DNA from: Patiriisocius marinus
GTDB taxonomy: Bacteria > Bacteroidota > Bacteroidia > Flavobacteriales > Flavobacteriaceae
Reading direction: 5' to 3'
Assembly (NCBI RefSeq): GCF_008974325.1
Contig: NZ_BKCG01000003.1
Location: 1-64,000, forward strand
Length of the DNA stretch: 64,000 nt
Shown piece after piece: positions 42,734 through 52,305 of the stretch (positions within the stretch are counted from its first letter, which is position 1; every line of letters starts with the position of its first letter). Below the pieces are notes generated by a model. That model ran no database searches and was not told where the DNA came from. It saw only the letters and a program-made list of their open reading frames with translations. Position numbers and translations under genes: made by a program.

Positions 42734-43225
42734 TTAATATTTCCGAAGCTCTTTATTTAATTCATTTAATTCTTCTTCGTAATCCATTTGCAAATCTTCG
42801 TGAAGTTTGTCAATTTGTTTTGCAGCCATTGCAAGTTGGCGTTCGCAAAGATTCATTAATGTAGTATTTCGTTTTACGGAAGGTTTAAAGTCGAGTAATT
42901 TTTCGCAGAAATAGAGAAGAAGGCGTACCTCGGTTTCTTTGCTATTTGAATATCTGATACATTTTTTTACTTCACGTAGTATTTTACGAACGCTCTTTTT
43001 AAGGTAATACATATTAGTATTTGTAATACCGTCATACAACTCATCAACCATTTCTTTGATATGAATCACATAACCTTCTTCATCTTCAGCTTCAAAAAGT
43101 AAGTACGTGAGGAGCTCTTTGTTTTCTTTTTTAAATCTCCCTAATCGTAAACATAAATTTAATAACTCGTCTGAAGATCTCATGTTGAGTTCTTTTTTAA
43201 TTTGGGCGAGTGTTGCTGGTTTCAT
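42734..43225 (-). CDS. Conserved all-helical protein of unknown function
   Basis: A 163-aa cytoplasmic protein, almost wholly helical and highly charged (ELLNLCLRLGRFKKENKELL, YYLKKSVRKILREVKKCIRY, DYEEELNELNKELRKY). I recognise no catalytic motif. The C-terminal 30 residues are a short coiled coil. It starts 48 bp after the miaE stop, on the same strand, and may be transcribed with miaE. Confidence 0.7.
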   Translation of the reverse strand: MKPATLAQIKKELNMRSSDELLNLCLRLGRFKKENKELLTYLLFEAEDEEGYVIHIKEMVDELYDGITNTNMYYLKKSVRKILREVKKCIRYSNSKETEVRLLLYFCEKLLDFKPSVKRNTTLMNLCERQLAMAAKQIDKLHEDLQMDYEEELNELNKELRKY

Positions 43226-43272
43226 TGAGTTAAGTAAAAAAGTAAGGCTTACAAAGCTTTATTGTTAAATGT

Positions 43273-43854
43273 TTATCCGTGAATTGTTTCCTGTTTTCCG
43301 TAGTTTTTAATGATTTCTCCTTCAAATTCTACTAACTCTTGCCAACGTTTTTCAACATCTAACCCTTCACCGTATTGTCTAGCAAAACCTAGAAATGTTG
43401 TATAATGTCCAGCTTCACTTATCATTAATTCTCTATAGAAGTTTGAAAGTTTTTCGTCTTTTATGCGTTCAGAAAGTAATTTAAAACGTTCGCAACTACG
43501 AGCCTCAATCATCGCAGAAAATAATAATCTGTCAACCATTGCTTGTTGTTGGCTTCCTCCTTTATTCATAAATTTATAAAGTTGGTTCACATAATGATCT
43601 TTACGCTCTCTTCCAAGCTTGTATCCACGTTCTTTAATGATGTTATGTACCATTTCAAAATGCTCTAACTCTTCTTGAGCGAGCTTTAAAAGCTCTGTAA
43701 CTAGCTCTTCGTGTTGAGAATTTAATGTAATTATAGTAATCGCATTGGTAGCTGCTTTTTGCTCACACCAAGCGTGATCAGTAAGTATTTCTTCAAGATT
43801 ACTTTCAACAATAGTTACCCATCGTGGGTCTGTTTCTAATTTAAGATGAAGCAT
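43273..43854 (-). CDS. miaE: tRNA-(ms2io6A) hydroxylase MiaE
   Basis: A 193-aa ferritin-like di-iron enzyme of the MiaE family. Iron ligands are in helices WCEQKAATNAI (residues 29-39), QEELEHFEMVHNIIKERG (residues 81-98), ARSCERFKLL and EAGHYTTFLGFA. It hydroxylates the isopentenyl side chain of ms2i6A37 in tRNAs using O2. A TATCTTTG box lies on the minus strand at 43883-43890, 29 bp upstream of the ATG. Confidence 0.92.
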   Translation of the reverse strand: MLHLKLETDPRWVTIVESNLEEILTDHAWCEQKAATNAITIITLNSQHEELVTELLKLAQEELEHFEMVHNIIKERGYKLGRERKDHYVNQLYKFMNKGGSQQQAMVDRLLFSAMIEARSCERFKLLSERIKDEKLSNFYRELMISEAGHYTTFLGFARQYGEGLDVEKRWQELVEFEGEIIKNYGKQETIHG

Positions 43855-43908
43855 AGTATAAGGTAGTTTTAATCAATTAAAGCAAAGATACGTAATAGCA
43901 GTATGATG

Positions 43909-44358
43909 TTAAAGGTGTCTTAGTCCTTCGTAAACAGTTATAGCTACAGCATTTGCTAAATTTAGACTTCTAATTTTTTCACTATGTAGTGGAATTTTGT
44001 ACAATTGCGAAGTGTGGTTATTTGTTATATTTTCTGAAAGGCCCACAGACTCTTTACCAAAAACTAAAAATAAATTGTCTTCAAATGGGATATCAAGATA
44101 ACTTTTAGAAGCCTTACTTGACATAAAAGCCATTTTAGCATCTATATTAATTTTAAAAAACTCGTCTATATTTTCGTAGTATGTGATATCAATATGCTTC
44201 CAATAATCTAGACCAGCACGTTTTAGCCTGCTATCGCTAATTTCAAAACCAAAAGGCTTTATTAAGTGTAAACGAGAGTTTGTGCCAAGTGCAAGACGTC
44301 CTATATTTCCTGTGTTGTTAGGTATTTCGGGCTCTATAAGGGCGATATTGTAAGGCAT
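43909..44358 (-). CDS. trmL: tRNA (cytidine/uridine-34-2'-O)-methyltransferase TrmL
   Basis: A 149-aa minimal SPOUT methyltransferase. Motif 1 is PEIPNNTGNIGRLALGTNS (residues 10-28), motif 2 is LVFGKESVGLSENI, and motif 3 is IRSLNLANAVAITVYEGLR near the C-terminus, forming the trefoil knot that binds SAM. It methylates the wobble ribose of tRNA-Leu isoacceptors. With miaE next to it, the pair modifies the anticodon loop of tRNAs. Confidence 0.93.
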   Translation of the reverse strand: MPYNIALIEPEIPNNTGNIGRLALGTNSRLHLIKPFGFEISDSRLKRAGLDYWKHIDITYYENIDEFFKINIDAKMAFMSSKASKSYLDIPFEDNLFLVFGKESVGLSENITNNHTSQLYKIPLHSEKIRSLNLANAVAITVYEGLRHL

Positions 44359-44479
44359 TTTATAAATGGTATTAATGAATATTTACCAAAAATAATCATT
44401 GCTACTAACAAATGAAGAGCCTATACAAACAAACCTACTAATAAGGTTTAAACTCTCGTTAATTAATACGCTAATTACA

Positions 44480-44510
44480 TTGTAATACTATTTTAATCCT
44501 CCTATTTTTG
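44480..44510 (+). promoter_or_regulatory. Promoter TTG-N20-TATTTTTG, decides the start at 44520
   Basis: TTG at 44480-44482, 20 bp, TATTTTTG at 44503-44510. The in-frame TTG codon at 44508 overlaps this -7 box, so it cannot be the start; transcription should begin a few bases before the ATG at 44520, giving a nearly leaderless mRNA. Confidence 0.7.
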
Positions 44511-44519
44511 CTAGTGACG

Positions 44520-47417
44520 ATGGAAAAATTACTAAAACATTTTGCAGAGGAATTTCAAGGTGAACTTCAATACGATAGGCTTCATAAAACTATTTATGCA
44601 ACCGATGCATCTGTGTATCGAAAAATGCCTTTAGCAGTTGCCTATCCTCGAACTACAAAAGGGATTCAGCAGTTAGTTAAATTTGCTTCAAGTAATAAAA
44701 CAAGTTTAATCCCTCGTGCAGCAGGTACATCACTTGCTGGACAATGTGTGGGAGATGGGATAGTGGTAGATGTTTCTAAACATTTAACTCAAATTCTAGA
44801 TTTAGATGTAAAAAACAAAACTGTCACAGTTCAACCAGGGGTAATTAGAGATGAGCTAAATGAGTTTTTAAAACCTCATGGACTCTTTTTTGGACCTAAT
44901 ACTTCTACATCAAATAGATGTATGATTGGAGGAATGGTCGGTAATAATTCTAGCGGAACTACCTCAATACAATATGGTGTTACTAGAGATAAAGTACAGG
45001 CATTAGATGTGGTATTAAGTGATGGTGCTTTAGTTACTTTCTCAGCTATTTCTTCGGAAATATTCTATCAAAAAAGAACCTTACGAAGTGTTGAAGGAAA
45101 AGTTTATTCTAACATATTTAAAACTTTAAAAAACAAAGAAGTACGAGAAAATATTACTTTAAAATTTCCGAAGAAATCAATACATCGTCGTAACACAGGG
45201 TATGCCATTGATAGTTTATTAGATGCAGAAATTTTTGGCGGAAATGAACCCTTTAATATGTGTAAACTATTAACAGGAAGCGAAGGAACTTTAGGTATTA
45301 CAACAAGTATAAAAGTATCATTAGACACCTTACCGCCATCTCATACGGCAATGATGGTTACACATTACAAAACCTTACAAGATTGTTTAAAAGATGTAGT
45401 GCACGCAATGAAACACGAGTTGTATACTTGTGAGATGATGGATAAGGTTATTTTAGATAGAACTAAAGAAAATTCTCTTTATAATCAATATAGGTTTTTT
45501 GTAAAAGGTGATCCGGAAGGACTATTATTGCTTGAGTTGAAGGCAAGTAGTGAGCCTGAACTTGATTTAAAGTTAAAGCAGTTAGAAAACACTCTAGAAA
45601 AGGCTGCTTTAAGCTATCATAATGTTGTACTTCGTGATGAAGATATAACTAATGCGCTTGAGTTGCGTAAAGCTGGCTTAGGACTTCTTGGAAATATGAT
45701 TGGTGATACAAAAGCGGTAGCCTGTATTGAAGATACAGCCGTTGCTTTAGAAGATTTACCTAATTATATAGAAGAGTTTACTGCAATAATGGATAATTAT
45801 AGTCAAAAGGCTGTGTATTATGCTCACGCAGGTGCTGGTGAATTGCATTTACGTCCAATTTTAAATCTTAAAACAGGTGAAGGTGTTGACTTGTTTAAAA
45901 AAATAACAGCAGATGTTGCTTCATTGGTAAAGAAATATCAAGGTTCTTTTTCTGGAGAACACGGTGATGGAATAGTTAGATCGTCATTTATTCCTATGTT
46001 AATTGGGGAAGATAACTACACTATTTTAAAAGAAGTTAAAAAGTCATTCGATCCACAAAATATATTTAATCCAGGAAAGATAATTGATGCTTATGCAATG
46101 GATGAGAGTTTGCGTAACGAAATAAATATTCAAACCCCTACGTATGACACTATACTTAACTTTGATGATTCACAAGGGTTAGTTAGGCTTGCTGAAAAGT
46201 GCAATGGTAGTGGTGACTGTCGTAAAAGTGCTGAAGCATCAGGTGCAATGTGTCCTAGTTATCAAGCAACTAAAAATGAAAAAGATACCACTCGGGCTAG
46301 GGCGAATATGCTTCGAGAAGCCTTAAACAACCCTATAAGTACAAATGCTTTTAATAATAAAGATTTAAAAAAAGTTTTTGACTTGTGTATTAGTTGTAAA
46401 GCTTGTGCTAAAGAATGTCCAAGTAATGTTGATATGGCAACTGCTAAAGCAGAGTTTTTATATCAATACCAAAAAATTAATGGCGTGAGTCGCGCTACTA
46501 AAATGTTTGGTAAAAGTACAGAGTATAATAAACTTGCGGCAAAGTTTCCAAGTATTGCAAATGGATTGTTTAAGAACACTTTTACTTCAAACTTGATAAA
46601 AAAAGCTGCTGGTGTTGCTCCTCAACGAACATTACCTTCATTACAGGTTTATAAAAAGACAACTGCTAAAACTAATAATGCAGTAGGGAAGTCGGTTTTT
46701 CTATTTGTTGACGAGTTTTCTAAATATCTTGACGGAATCATAGCGCAAGATGCCGTGAGTTTGATAGAAGGTTTAGGCTATAATGTTACAGTAATAGATC
46801 ATTTAGATAGTGCTCGTGCGTTAATATCGAAAGGATTTTTAGAAGAAGCAAAGAAGAAAATTGATGATTGTCTAACATTTTTTGATCATAAAATTTCGGC
46901 TAAAACACCTTTATTGGGTATTGAGCCATCGGCAATTTTAGGATTTAGAGATGAGTTTAAACGCTTGGCTACAAATAAAGACTTAGCAGTTAGAATAAGT
47001 AAACACGTATTTTTATTAGAAGAATTTATAGTTAGTGAATTTGAGAATAAGCAAATTTTAAAAGAACAATTTAAGGATGAAAAACAAGCAGTTAAAATCC
47101 ATGTTCATTGTCATCAAAAATCACTTAGTAACCAGAAAGTAACTTTCGACTTTTTAAATATTCCTTCAAATTACTCACCTTCTTTAATTACTTCAGGATG
47201 CTGTGGTATGGCTGGAAGTTTCGGTTATGAGAAAGATCATTATGAAACAAGTATGGCAATAGGAGAGTTGCGATTGTTTCCTTCAGTTAGAAAAGCTCCT
47301 GAAGAAACTATAATTGCTGCAAACGGTACTAGTTGTAGACATCAAATAAAAGATGGCACAAAAAAAGAAGCGCTCCATCCCATTACTATTTTGAGAAGAG
47401 CGCTTGTTAATTATTAA
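44520..47417 (+). CDS. FAD/Fe-S D-2-hydroxyacid dehydrogenase (YdiJ-like)
   Basis: A 965-aa fusion read from the ATG at 44520 (MEKLLKHFAEEF). It combines a PCMH-type FAD-binding domain (about 35-215, RAAGTSLAGQCVGDGIVVDV), a FAD-oxidase C-terminal domain to about 530 (with AHAGAGELHLRP), two 4Fe-4S motifs (around CNGSGDCRKSAEASGAMC near 561 and CISCKACAKECP near 622), and a C-terminal CCG domain (HVHCHQKSL, SGCCGMAGSFGYEKDHYE near 893). The layout matches E. coli YdiJ and D-lactate/D-2-hydroxyglutarate dehydrogenases, which pass electrons to the quinone pool, here menaquinone. It is membrane-associated at most, as no helices are seen. Confidence 0.9.
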   Translation: MEKLLKHFAEEFQGELQYDRLHKTIYATDASVYRKMPLAVAYPRTTKGIQQLVKFASSNKTSLIPRAAGTSLAGQCVGDGIVVDVSKHLTQILDLDVKNKTVTVQPGVIRDELNEFLKPHGLFFGPNTSTSNRCMIGGMVGNNSSGTTSIQYGVTRDKVQALDVVLSDGALVTFSAISSEIFYQKRTLRSVEGKVYSNIFKTLKNKEVRENITLKFPKKSIHRRNTGYAIDSLLDAEIFGGNEPFNMCKLLTGSEGTLGITTSIKVSLDTLPPSHTAMMVTHYKTLQDCLKDVVHAMKHELYTCEMMDKVILDRTKENSLYNQYRFFVKGDPEGLLLLELKASSEPELDLKLKQLENTLEKAALSYHNVVLRDEDITNALELRKAGLGLLGNMIGDTKAVACIEDTAVALEDLPNYIEEFTAIMDNYSQKAVYYAHAGAGELHLRPILNLKTGEGVDLFKKITADVASLVKKYQGSFSGEHGDGIVRSSFIPMLIGEDNYTILKEVKKSFDPQNIFNPGKIIDAYAMDESLRNEINIQTPTYDTILNFDDSQGLVRLAEKCNGSGDCRKSAEASGAMCPSYQATKNEKDTTRARANMLREALNNPISTNAFNNKDLKKVFDLCISCKACAKECPSNVDMATAKAEFLYQYQKINGVSRATKMFGKSTEYNKLAAKFPSIANGLFKNTFTSNLIKKAAGVAPQRTLPSLQVYKKTTAKTNNAVGKSVFLFVDEFSKYLDGIIAQDAVSLIEGLGYNVTVIDHLDSARALISKGFLEEAKKKIDDCLTFFDHKISAKTPLLGIEPSAILGFRDEFKRLATNKDLAVRISKHVFLLEEFIVSEFENKQILKEQFKDEKQAVKIHVHCHQKSLSNQKVTFDFLNIPSNYSPSLITSGCCGMAGSFGYEKDHYETSMAIGELRLFPSVRKAPEETIIAANGTSCRHQIKDGTKKEALHPITILRRALVNY

Positions 47418-47427
47418 ATATTAATTC

Positions 47428-48222
47428 TTAGTTCCCTATACTAAACGAAGCAAGCGTCGTTGTGCTAACTTGTGTGTCTGAATCGGGAATAGGTAATTCA
47501 ATTCCAGTGGTACTGATATCTTCTAATTGATAATCAATAGTAGCTTGTGAAAATACTAAACCAGTATCTGCTGCATAATAATTGTCAACTACTAGTACAT
47601 CCTGAGCAGACAATATAGGAACCACTAGCGTTGTTGCTCCTATAACGATTGAAGTACTTACACTTAAATTAAGTACTATTCTTGAACGAATTACATCAGT
47701 ATAAGTTTCATTGCCACTAGTGTATGTTTCTAAAGCAGCTCCTTGAATAGACGTAGTTGTATATTCGAATGTTAATGGTATTTCCATTATAGTTTCAGTA
47801 AAGTTATCTGAAAGTGTACTAAGAGTTTCTCCAGTTGCAACGTTAGCGTTGTATAAAACAACATCATTCAAAGGAATTGAAATTTCAGGAAAACCTTCAA
47901 TAGGTGCAGATAATTCACCATTAATAATTAATTGTCCGCCATCTCTTCTTACAAGATTATTTGTAAGTACACCCACCATAAAACCATTTGCAGTAGCTTC
48001 AGTATCAAGATTTGTGTATGTATTTCCGTTAGTTTGTTCAGTTCCGTTTACAAACATGGAATCTTCAGTATCTCCATTTTGATCTGTATTGCTGTAGGTC
48101 CAGGTTGAATTAGCAGATGTAGGGAAGTAGTTAGTTGTAATTGTTGCCGTATCGTTTGAATCATCGTCGCTGTTACAAGCGATTAATCCAACAGTTAAAA
48201 GTAACATTAAAATCTTTTTCAT
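47428..48222 (-). CDS. Lipoprotein of unknown function
   Basis: A 264-aa lipoprotein: MKKILMLLLTVGLIACNSDD with Cys16 in the lipobox, then an acidic DDDSND linker as in Bacteroidota surface lipoproteins (the +2/+3 acid region can act as export signal). The body is beta-rich with many Thr/Asn residues (YFPTSANSTWTYSN). I recognise no family with a known role. It converges on the dehydrogenase gene, with 10 bp between stops. Confidence 0.72.
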   Translation of the reverse strand: MKKILMLLLTVGLIACNSDDDSNDTATITTNYFPTSANSTWTYSNTDQNGDTEDSMFVNGTEQTNGNTYTNLDTEATANGFMVGVLTNNLVRRDGGQLIINGELSAPIEGFPEISIPLNDVVLYNANVATGETLSTLSDNFTETIMEIPLTFEYTTTSIQGAALETYTSGNETYTDVIRSRIVLNLSVSTSIVIGATTLVVPILSAQDVLVVDNYYAADTGLVFSQATIDYQLEDISTTGIELPIPDSDTQVSTTTLASFSIGN

Positions 48223-48338
48223 TTTGGTTGAGTTTTTAGCAAATATAACAAAACCAAGAACTATATTTTTTTATTAAATGTTTGAAGTGTTTTACTTATA
48301 AAGTAGCAGCTATATTTTATTAATACCTTTCGTTCTTT

Positions 48339-48346
48339 TACATTTG
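48339..48346 (+). promoter_or_regulatory. -7 box TACATTTG for aroC
   Basis: TAnnTTTG match, 14 bp before the aroC ATG. No TTG at the -33 distance. Confidence 0.4.
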
Positions 48347-48360
48347 TTAAAAAGCGCAAT

Positions 48361-49425
48361 ATGGCAGGTAATACCTTCGGAAATTTCTTTAAACTAACCA
48401 CTTTTGGCGAGTCACATGGTGAAGCAATAGGTGGCATAATAGATGGATGTCCATCTGGAATACCATTAGATCTTGAAGCAATTGAAGCTGAAATGTCACG
48501 AAGAAAACCAGGTCAATCCTCCATTGTAACTTCAAGAAAAGAACCTGATACTATAAGATTTTTAAGCGGAATTTTTGAAGGTAAAACCACTGGTACTCCC
48601 ATAGGTTTTATAATTGAAAATACGAATCAAAAATCTAAAGACTATAGTCATATTAAAGACACTTACCGCCCAAGTCACGCTGACTACACGTATGATAAAA
48701 AATATGGTGTTAGAGATTATAGAGGAGGTGGACGATCTTCTGCAAGAGAAACTGCCAGTAGAGTCGCTGCAGGAGCAATAGCAAAACAGTTTTTAAAAGG
48801 AATAACCTGTAATGCTTTTGTATCCTCTGTAGGTGAAATTTTTATAGACAAACCATACCAAGATTTAGATTTTAGTAAAATTGAAGACACGCCAGTAAGA
48901 TGTCCTGATCTAGATACTGCTGAAAAAATGATTTCGAGAATTAAAGAAATCAAGAAAGATGGAGACACCATTGGTGGAACCGTAACGTGTGTTATTAAAA
49001 ATGTACCTGTTGGACTTGGGGAACCTGTTTTTGATAAGCTGCACGCACAATTAGGAAAAGCGATGCTTTCAATAAATGCTGTGAAAGGATTTGAGTTTGG
49101 TAGTGGATTTTGTGGGGCTAAAATGAAAGGAAGTGAACATAATGATCAGTTTAATGCTGACGGTACCACTAAAACAAATCTATCAGGAGGAATACAGGGA
49201 GGAATAAGTAATGGAATGGATATTTATTTCAGAGTAGCTTTTAAACCTGTAGCCACTATAATGAAAATTCAAAAAACTATTGATAGTCAAGGAAATATGC
49301 TGGAAATGCAAGGTAGAGGTCGTCACGACCCATGTGTTGTACCTCGTGCTGTTCCAATTGTAGAAGCTATGGCTTCTTTGGTAATTGCAGACTTTATGTT
49401 AGCAAATAGATTAACTAAGGCATAG
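48361..49425 (+). CDS. aroC: Chorismate synthase
   Basis: A 354-aa chorismate synthase. The three family signatures are present: [20 protein letters not shown] (residues 15-34), the basic FMN/EPSP site with [19 protein letters not shown] (about 119-137), and [20 protein letters not shown] near the C-terminus. It converts 5-enolpyruvylshikimate 3-phosphate to chorismate with reduced FMN. Chorismate is the substrate of MenF, encoded 16 kb away in this window, and feeds aromatic amino acids. The gene is monocistronic. Confidence 0.97.
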   Translation: MAGNTFGNFFKLTTFGESHGEAIGGIIDGCPSGIPLDLEAIEAEMSRRKPGQSSIVTSRKEPDTIRFLSGIFEGKTTGTPIGFIIENTNQKSKDYSHIKDTYRPSHADYTYDKKYGVRDYRGGGRSSARETASRVAAGAIAKQFLKGITCNAFVSSVGEIFIDKPYQDLDFSKIEDTPVRCPDLDTAEKMISRIKEIKKDGDTIGGTVTCVIKNVPVGLGEPVFDKLHAQLGKAMLSINAVKGFEFGSGFCGAKMKGSEHNDQFNADGTTKTNLSGGIQGGISNGMDIYFRVAFKPVATIMKIQKTIDSQGNMLEMQGRGRHDPCVVPRAVPIVEAMASLVIADFMLANRLTKA

Positions 49426-49545
49426 CCGAAATATTAAAGAATTATTTAAGAGTCTATAAAAATTAGTATTTTGTGGCTATCTTGAAAATGACAATAAAAT
49501 TTCAGAAATATTAAAATAAATAATTAACGATTCCCTACACTTTAT

Positions 49546-50850
49546 ATGAAAAAATTAGCACTGCATTGGCAAATATTAATTGGAATGGCACTTGGTGTTA
49601 TTTTCGCATTAATCCTTACTAATTTTTCATGGGGAGATGAGTTTGTTGGAGACTGGATAAAACCATTTGGAACCATTTTCATAAATTCATTAAAATTAAT
49701 TGCGGTTCCATTGATTTTTGCTTCTTTAGTAAAGGGAGTTTCAGATTTAAAAGATATTTCTAGTCTCTCTAAAATGGGCTTGCGTACTATTTTAACATAC
49801 GTAGCAACTACTATTATTGCAGTCTCTATTGGGCTTGCTATTGTTAACCTAGTAGGACCGGGAAAGAGTATTTCTGAAGAGACTAGAACAGAACTTGTCG
49901 ATGCATATGGTGGTGAAGCAGAAAAACGTCAGGAAGCTGCTAAAGCTCAAAAAGAAGCAGGGCCTTTACAAGCTCTAGTAGATTTAGTTCCAAGTAATAT
50001 TATTGGCGCTTCTTCTAATAATAGTAATATGTTACAAGTTATTTTCTTTGCTATTTTCTTCGCAATTGGTTTAATTTTAATTCCAGAGAAAGATGCAAAA
50101 CCTGTTAAAAAATTCTTTGACGGGTTTAATGAAGTCATATTAAAAATGATTGATTTAATCATGTTAGCCGCTCCTTATGGTGTGTTTGCATTATTGGCAG
50201 CCTTAGTAGTGGAAGCACCTAGTGCCGACTTATTTGCAGCCTTAGGTATGTATGCACTTTGTGTTGTTTGTGGATTATTGTTAATGATAGGTGTTTATGT
50301 ATCTATGGTTTGGATTTTCACTAAAAAATCTCCATCCTTTTTCCTTAATGGAATATCGCCTGCACAACTTTTAGCTTTTTCAACAAGTAGTAGTGCTGCT
50401 ACTTTACCGGTAACAATGGAACGAGTAGAGGAACACCTTGGAGTTAAAAAGGAAGTTACGAGTTTCGTTTTACCTATTGGTGCAACTATTAATATGGATG
50501 GAACTAGCTTATATCAAGCAGTTGCAGCTGTGTTTATAGCTCAAGCGTTTGGAATGGATTTAGACTTAGGGACACAATTAGGTATTATTGTTACAGCAAC
50601 ATTAGCATCAATTGGTTCTGCAGCTGTACCAGGAGCCGGAATGGTGATGCTAGTTATTGTTTTAGCTCAAGCAGGTATACCAGAAGCTGGTTTAGCTCTA
50701 ATTTTTGCTGTAGATAGGCCATTAGATATGTGTAGAACAGTTGTTAATGTAACAGGTGATGCAACAGTATCTATGTTGGTTGCTAAGTCTCAAGGTAAAC
50801 TTGGAGAGCCTCACATAAAAGATTGGGATGATAATTATAAGAAAGTATAA
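49546..50850 (+). CDS. Dicarboxylate/glutamate:cation symporter (DAACS family)
   Basis: A 434-aa transporter of the DctA/GltP family. The HP1 hairpin serine-rich motif AFSTSSSAATLPVTMERVEE and TM7 NMDGTSLY (Na+ and substrate site) are intact, followed by HP2 with GSAAVPGAGMVML and TM8 with FAVDRPLDMCRTVVNVTGD. The Arg in CRTVVN, instead of Asp/Thr combinations, is compatible with acidic substrates (glutamate, aspartate, C4-dicarboxylates). A charged insertion at about residues 110-140 (DAYGGEAEKRQEAAKAQKEA) extends a loop. It acts in the cytoplasmic membrane. Confidence 0.93.
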   Translation: MKKLALHWQILIGMALGVIFALILTNFSWGDEFVGDWIKPFGTIFINSLKLIAVPLIFASLVKGVSDLKDISSLSKMGLRTILTYVATTIIAVSIGLAIVNLVGPGKSISEETRTELVDAYGGEAEKRQEAAKAQKEAGPLQALVDLVPSNIIGASSNNSNMLQVIFFAIFFAIGLILIPEKDAKPVKKFFDGFNEVILKMIDLIMLAAPYGVFALLAALVVEAPSADLFAALGMYALCVVCGLLLMIGVYVSMVWIFTKKSPSFFLNGISPAQLLAFSTSSSAATLPVTMERVEEHLGVKKEVTSFVLPIGATINMDGTSLYQAVAAVFIAQAFGMDLDLGTQLGIIVTATLASIGSAAVPGAGMVMLVIVLAQAGIPEAGLALIFAVDRPLDMCRTVVNVTGDATVSMLVAKSQGKLGEPHIKDWDDNYKKV

Positions 50851-50966
50851 TATAGAATTAATAATTTCGTAACTTTATGTTATCTAAACGATTATATCTT
50901 TATTGTCCCAAACAATTTGATTAAGTGACTCCTACTTAATGTTGTGGTTTATTAAAATTAATAACC

Positions 50967-52232
50967 ATGGCTTTAAAAAATACAATTTTATTGACTCTGT
51001 TAATAATGTCAATATCTGCTTTTAGTCAAGTAGGTATAGGAACAACGAGTCCAAGTGATGCTGCTATGCTAGAAGTAAATAGTAGTACAGATGGTGGAAT
51101 AACTTACCAAGGCTTTATGCCTCCAAGAATACCCACAACCTTAGACTTAAATAATATGAGTCCTGATATAAATGATGCAGGCTTGCAGGTGTTTGTACTT
51201 GAAACTGGTTGTCTAAATATTTGGAATGGTGTGGCTTGGTTTGCTGGCCCTTGTGTTGCAGTAGTTTCAGGGTCTGAGATCGAATTTTCTTCAGCTACTC
51301 AATCTCAAAGTGAGGGTGTTTCTTCAATTGATTTTTCATTTACAGTATTAAACCCTTCTTCAACAGCTCCTATTCAATTATCAATAGCGGCAGATGTCTA
51401 TACAGATTTAGACGAATCTGTAGCTCAAACTGTAATTATTCCAGCCAATTTAACAAGTTACACTGCAACAGCTGTTTTTAATATTACTGATGATGTAATG
51501 GCTGAGTCGAACGAAGATGTAGTTTTTACTATGTCATACTTAAGTGGGGGTCTTGGAACAACAACTGTGGGCGTTCAGAATACAAATACTCTAACAATAA
51601 TTGATGATGATAGTGCTTTAACGTTACCTTTTCAAGAGTCTTTTGAAACTTTAGGAAATGGAGTGAGATACACAACAACAGAACCTGAATCATTTAGAAC
51701 AGGTAACAATGATGATTATTTTTCGAGAGCACAAGATTCAGATTTTTCTGGCTATACTGGTGGTAATAGTATTCAATATTCAGGAATGCCTGATGGTAAT
51801 TTTTATTTTGCTGCACAAGATATTGATGGAGCTCCTTCAACTACGGGTCCAACGCAGACATTAAATATTGATGGTATTGATATTACGGGAGGATTTAATT
51901 TAGAATTTGACGTTCTTCTTGCAGAAGACGATGATGGGGCTAGTGAATCTTGGGATGGTGACGATTATGTCATTTTTGAATACCAAATAGATGGAGGTGG
52001 ATGGCAAAATCTATTAGCTGTTGAATCTGTGATAAATGGAACAAATGGTTCACCTGCAATAGATTCAGATTTTGATAATCAAGGTGATGCTCCAATTATA
52101 ACAGATAGTTGGACAAATTTTAACGCAAATATTATTGGCACTGGAAATGTTTTAGATTTAAGAATCCGTTTTAGTTTAAATTCAGATAATGAAGATATAT
52201 TTATAGATAATATCAGGGTGACTAGTAATTAA
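50967..52232 (+). CDS. Secreted protein with Calx-beta-like domain
   Basis: A 421-aa exported protein with signal peptide (ends ISAFSQ, residue 20). The mature start VGIGTTSPSDAAMLEVNSST is the repeat-start motif common in flavobacterial surface proteins. Residues 95-210 form a Calx-beta-like domain (SSIDFSFTVLNPSS ... ESNEDVVFTMSYL). Residues 220-421 form a jelly-roll of the MAM/concanavalin kind ending IFIDNIRVTSN. No type IX sorting tail is visible, although the neighbours of this type usually have one. It is possibly an adhesin or matrix protein. Confidence 0.75.
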   Translation: MALKNTILLTLLIMSISAFSQVGIGTTSPSDAAMLEVNSSTDGGITYQGFMPPRIPTTLDLNNMSPDINDAGLQVFVLETGCLNIWNGVAWFAGPCVAVVSGSEIEFSSATQSQSEGVSSIDFSFTVLNPSSTAPIQLSIAADVYTDLDESVAQTVIIPANLTSYTATAVFNITDDVMAESNEDVVFTMSYLSGGLGTTTVGVQNTNTLTIIDDDSALTLPFQESFETLGNGVRYTTTEPESFRTGNNDDYFSRAQDSDFSGYTGGNSIQYSGMPDGNFYFAAQDIDGAPSTTGPTQTLNIDGIDITGGFNLEFDVLLAEDDDGASESWDGDDYVIFEYQIDGGGWQNLLAVESVINGTNGSPAIDSDFDNQGDAPIITDSWTNFNANIIGTGNVLDLRIRFSLNSDNEDIFIDNIRVTSN

Positions 52233-52250
52233 AAAGATAACATAATAATA

Positions 52251-52287
52251 AAAAAGAGGCTACTGAAAACAGTAGCCTTTTTTTATG
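52251..52287 (+). terminator. Rho-independent terminator
   Basis: AGGCTACTG-AAAA-CAGTAGCCT followed by T7, with an A-run before it, so it can serve both converging genes. Confidence 0.92.
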
Positions 52288-52305
52288 TTTTAGATTAAAG
52301 CTTAT

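Noticed and set aside
44508-44519. TTG start of the dehydrogenase at 44508
   Set aside because: The codon lies inside the -7 promoter box TATTTTTG; the ATG at 44520 fits the promoter and family.
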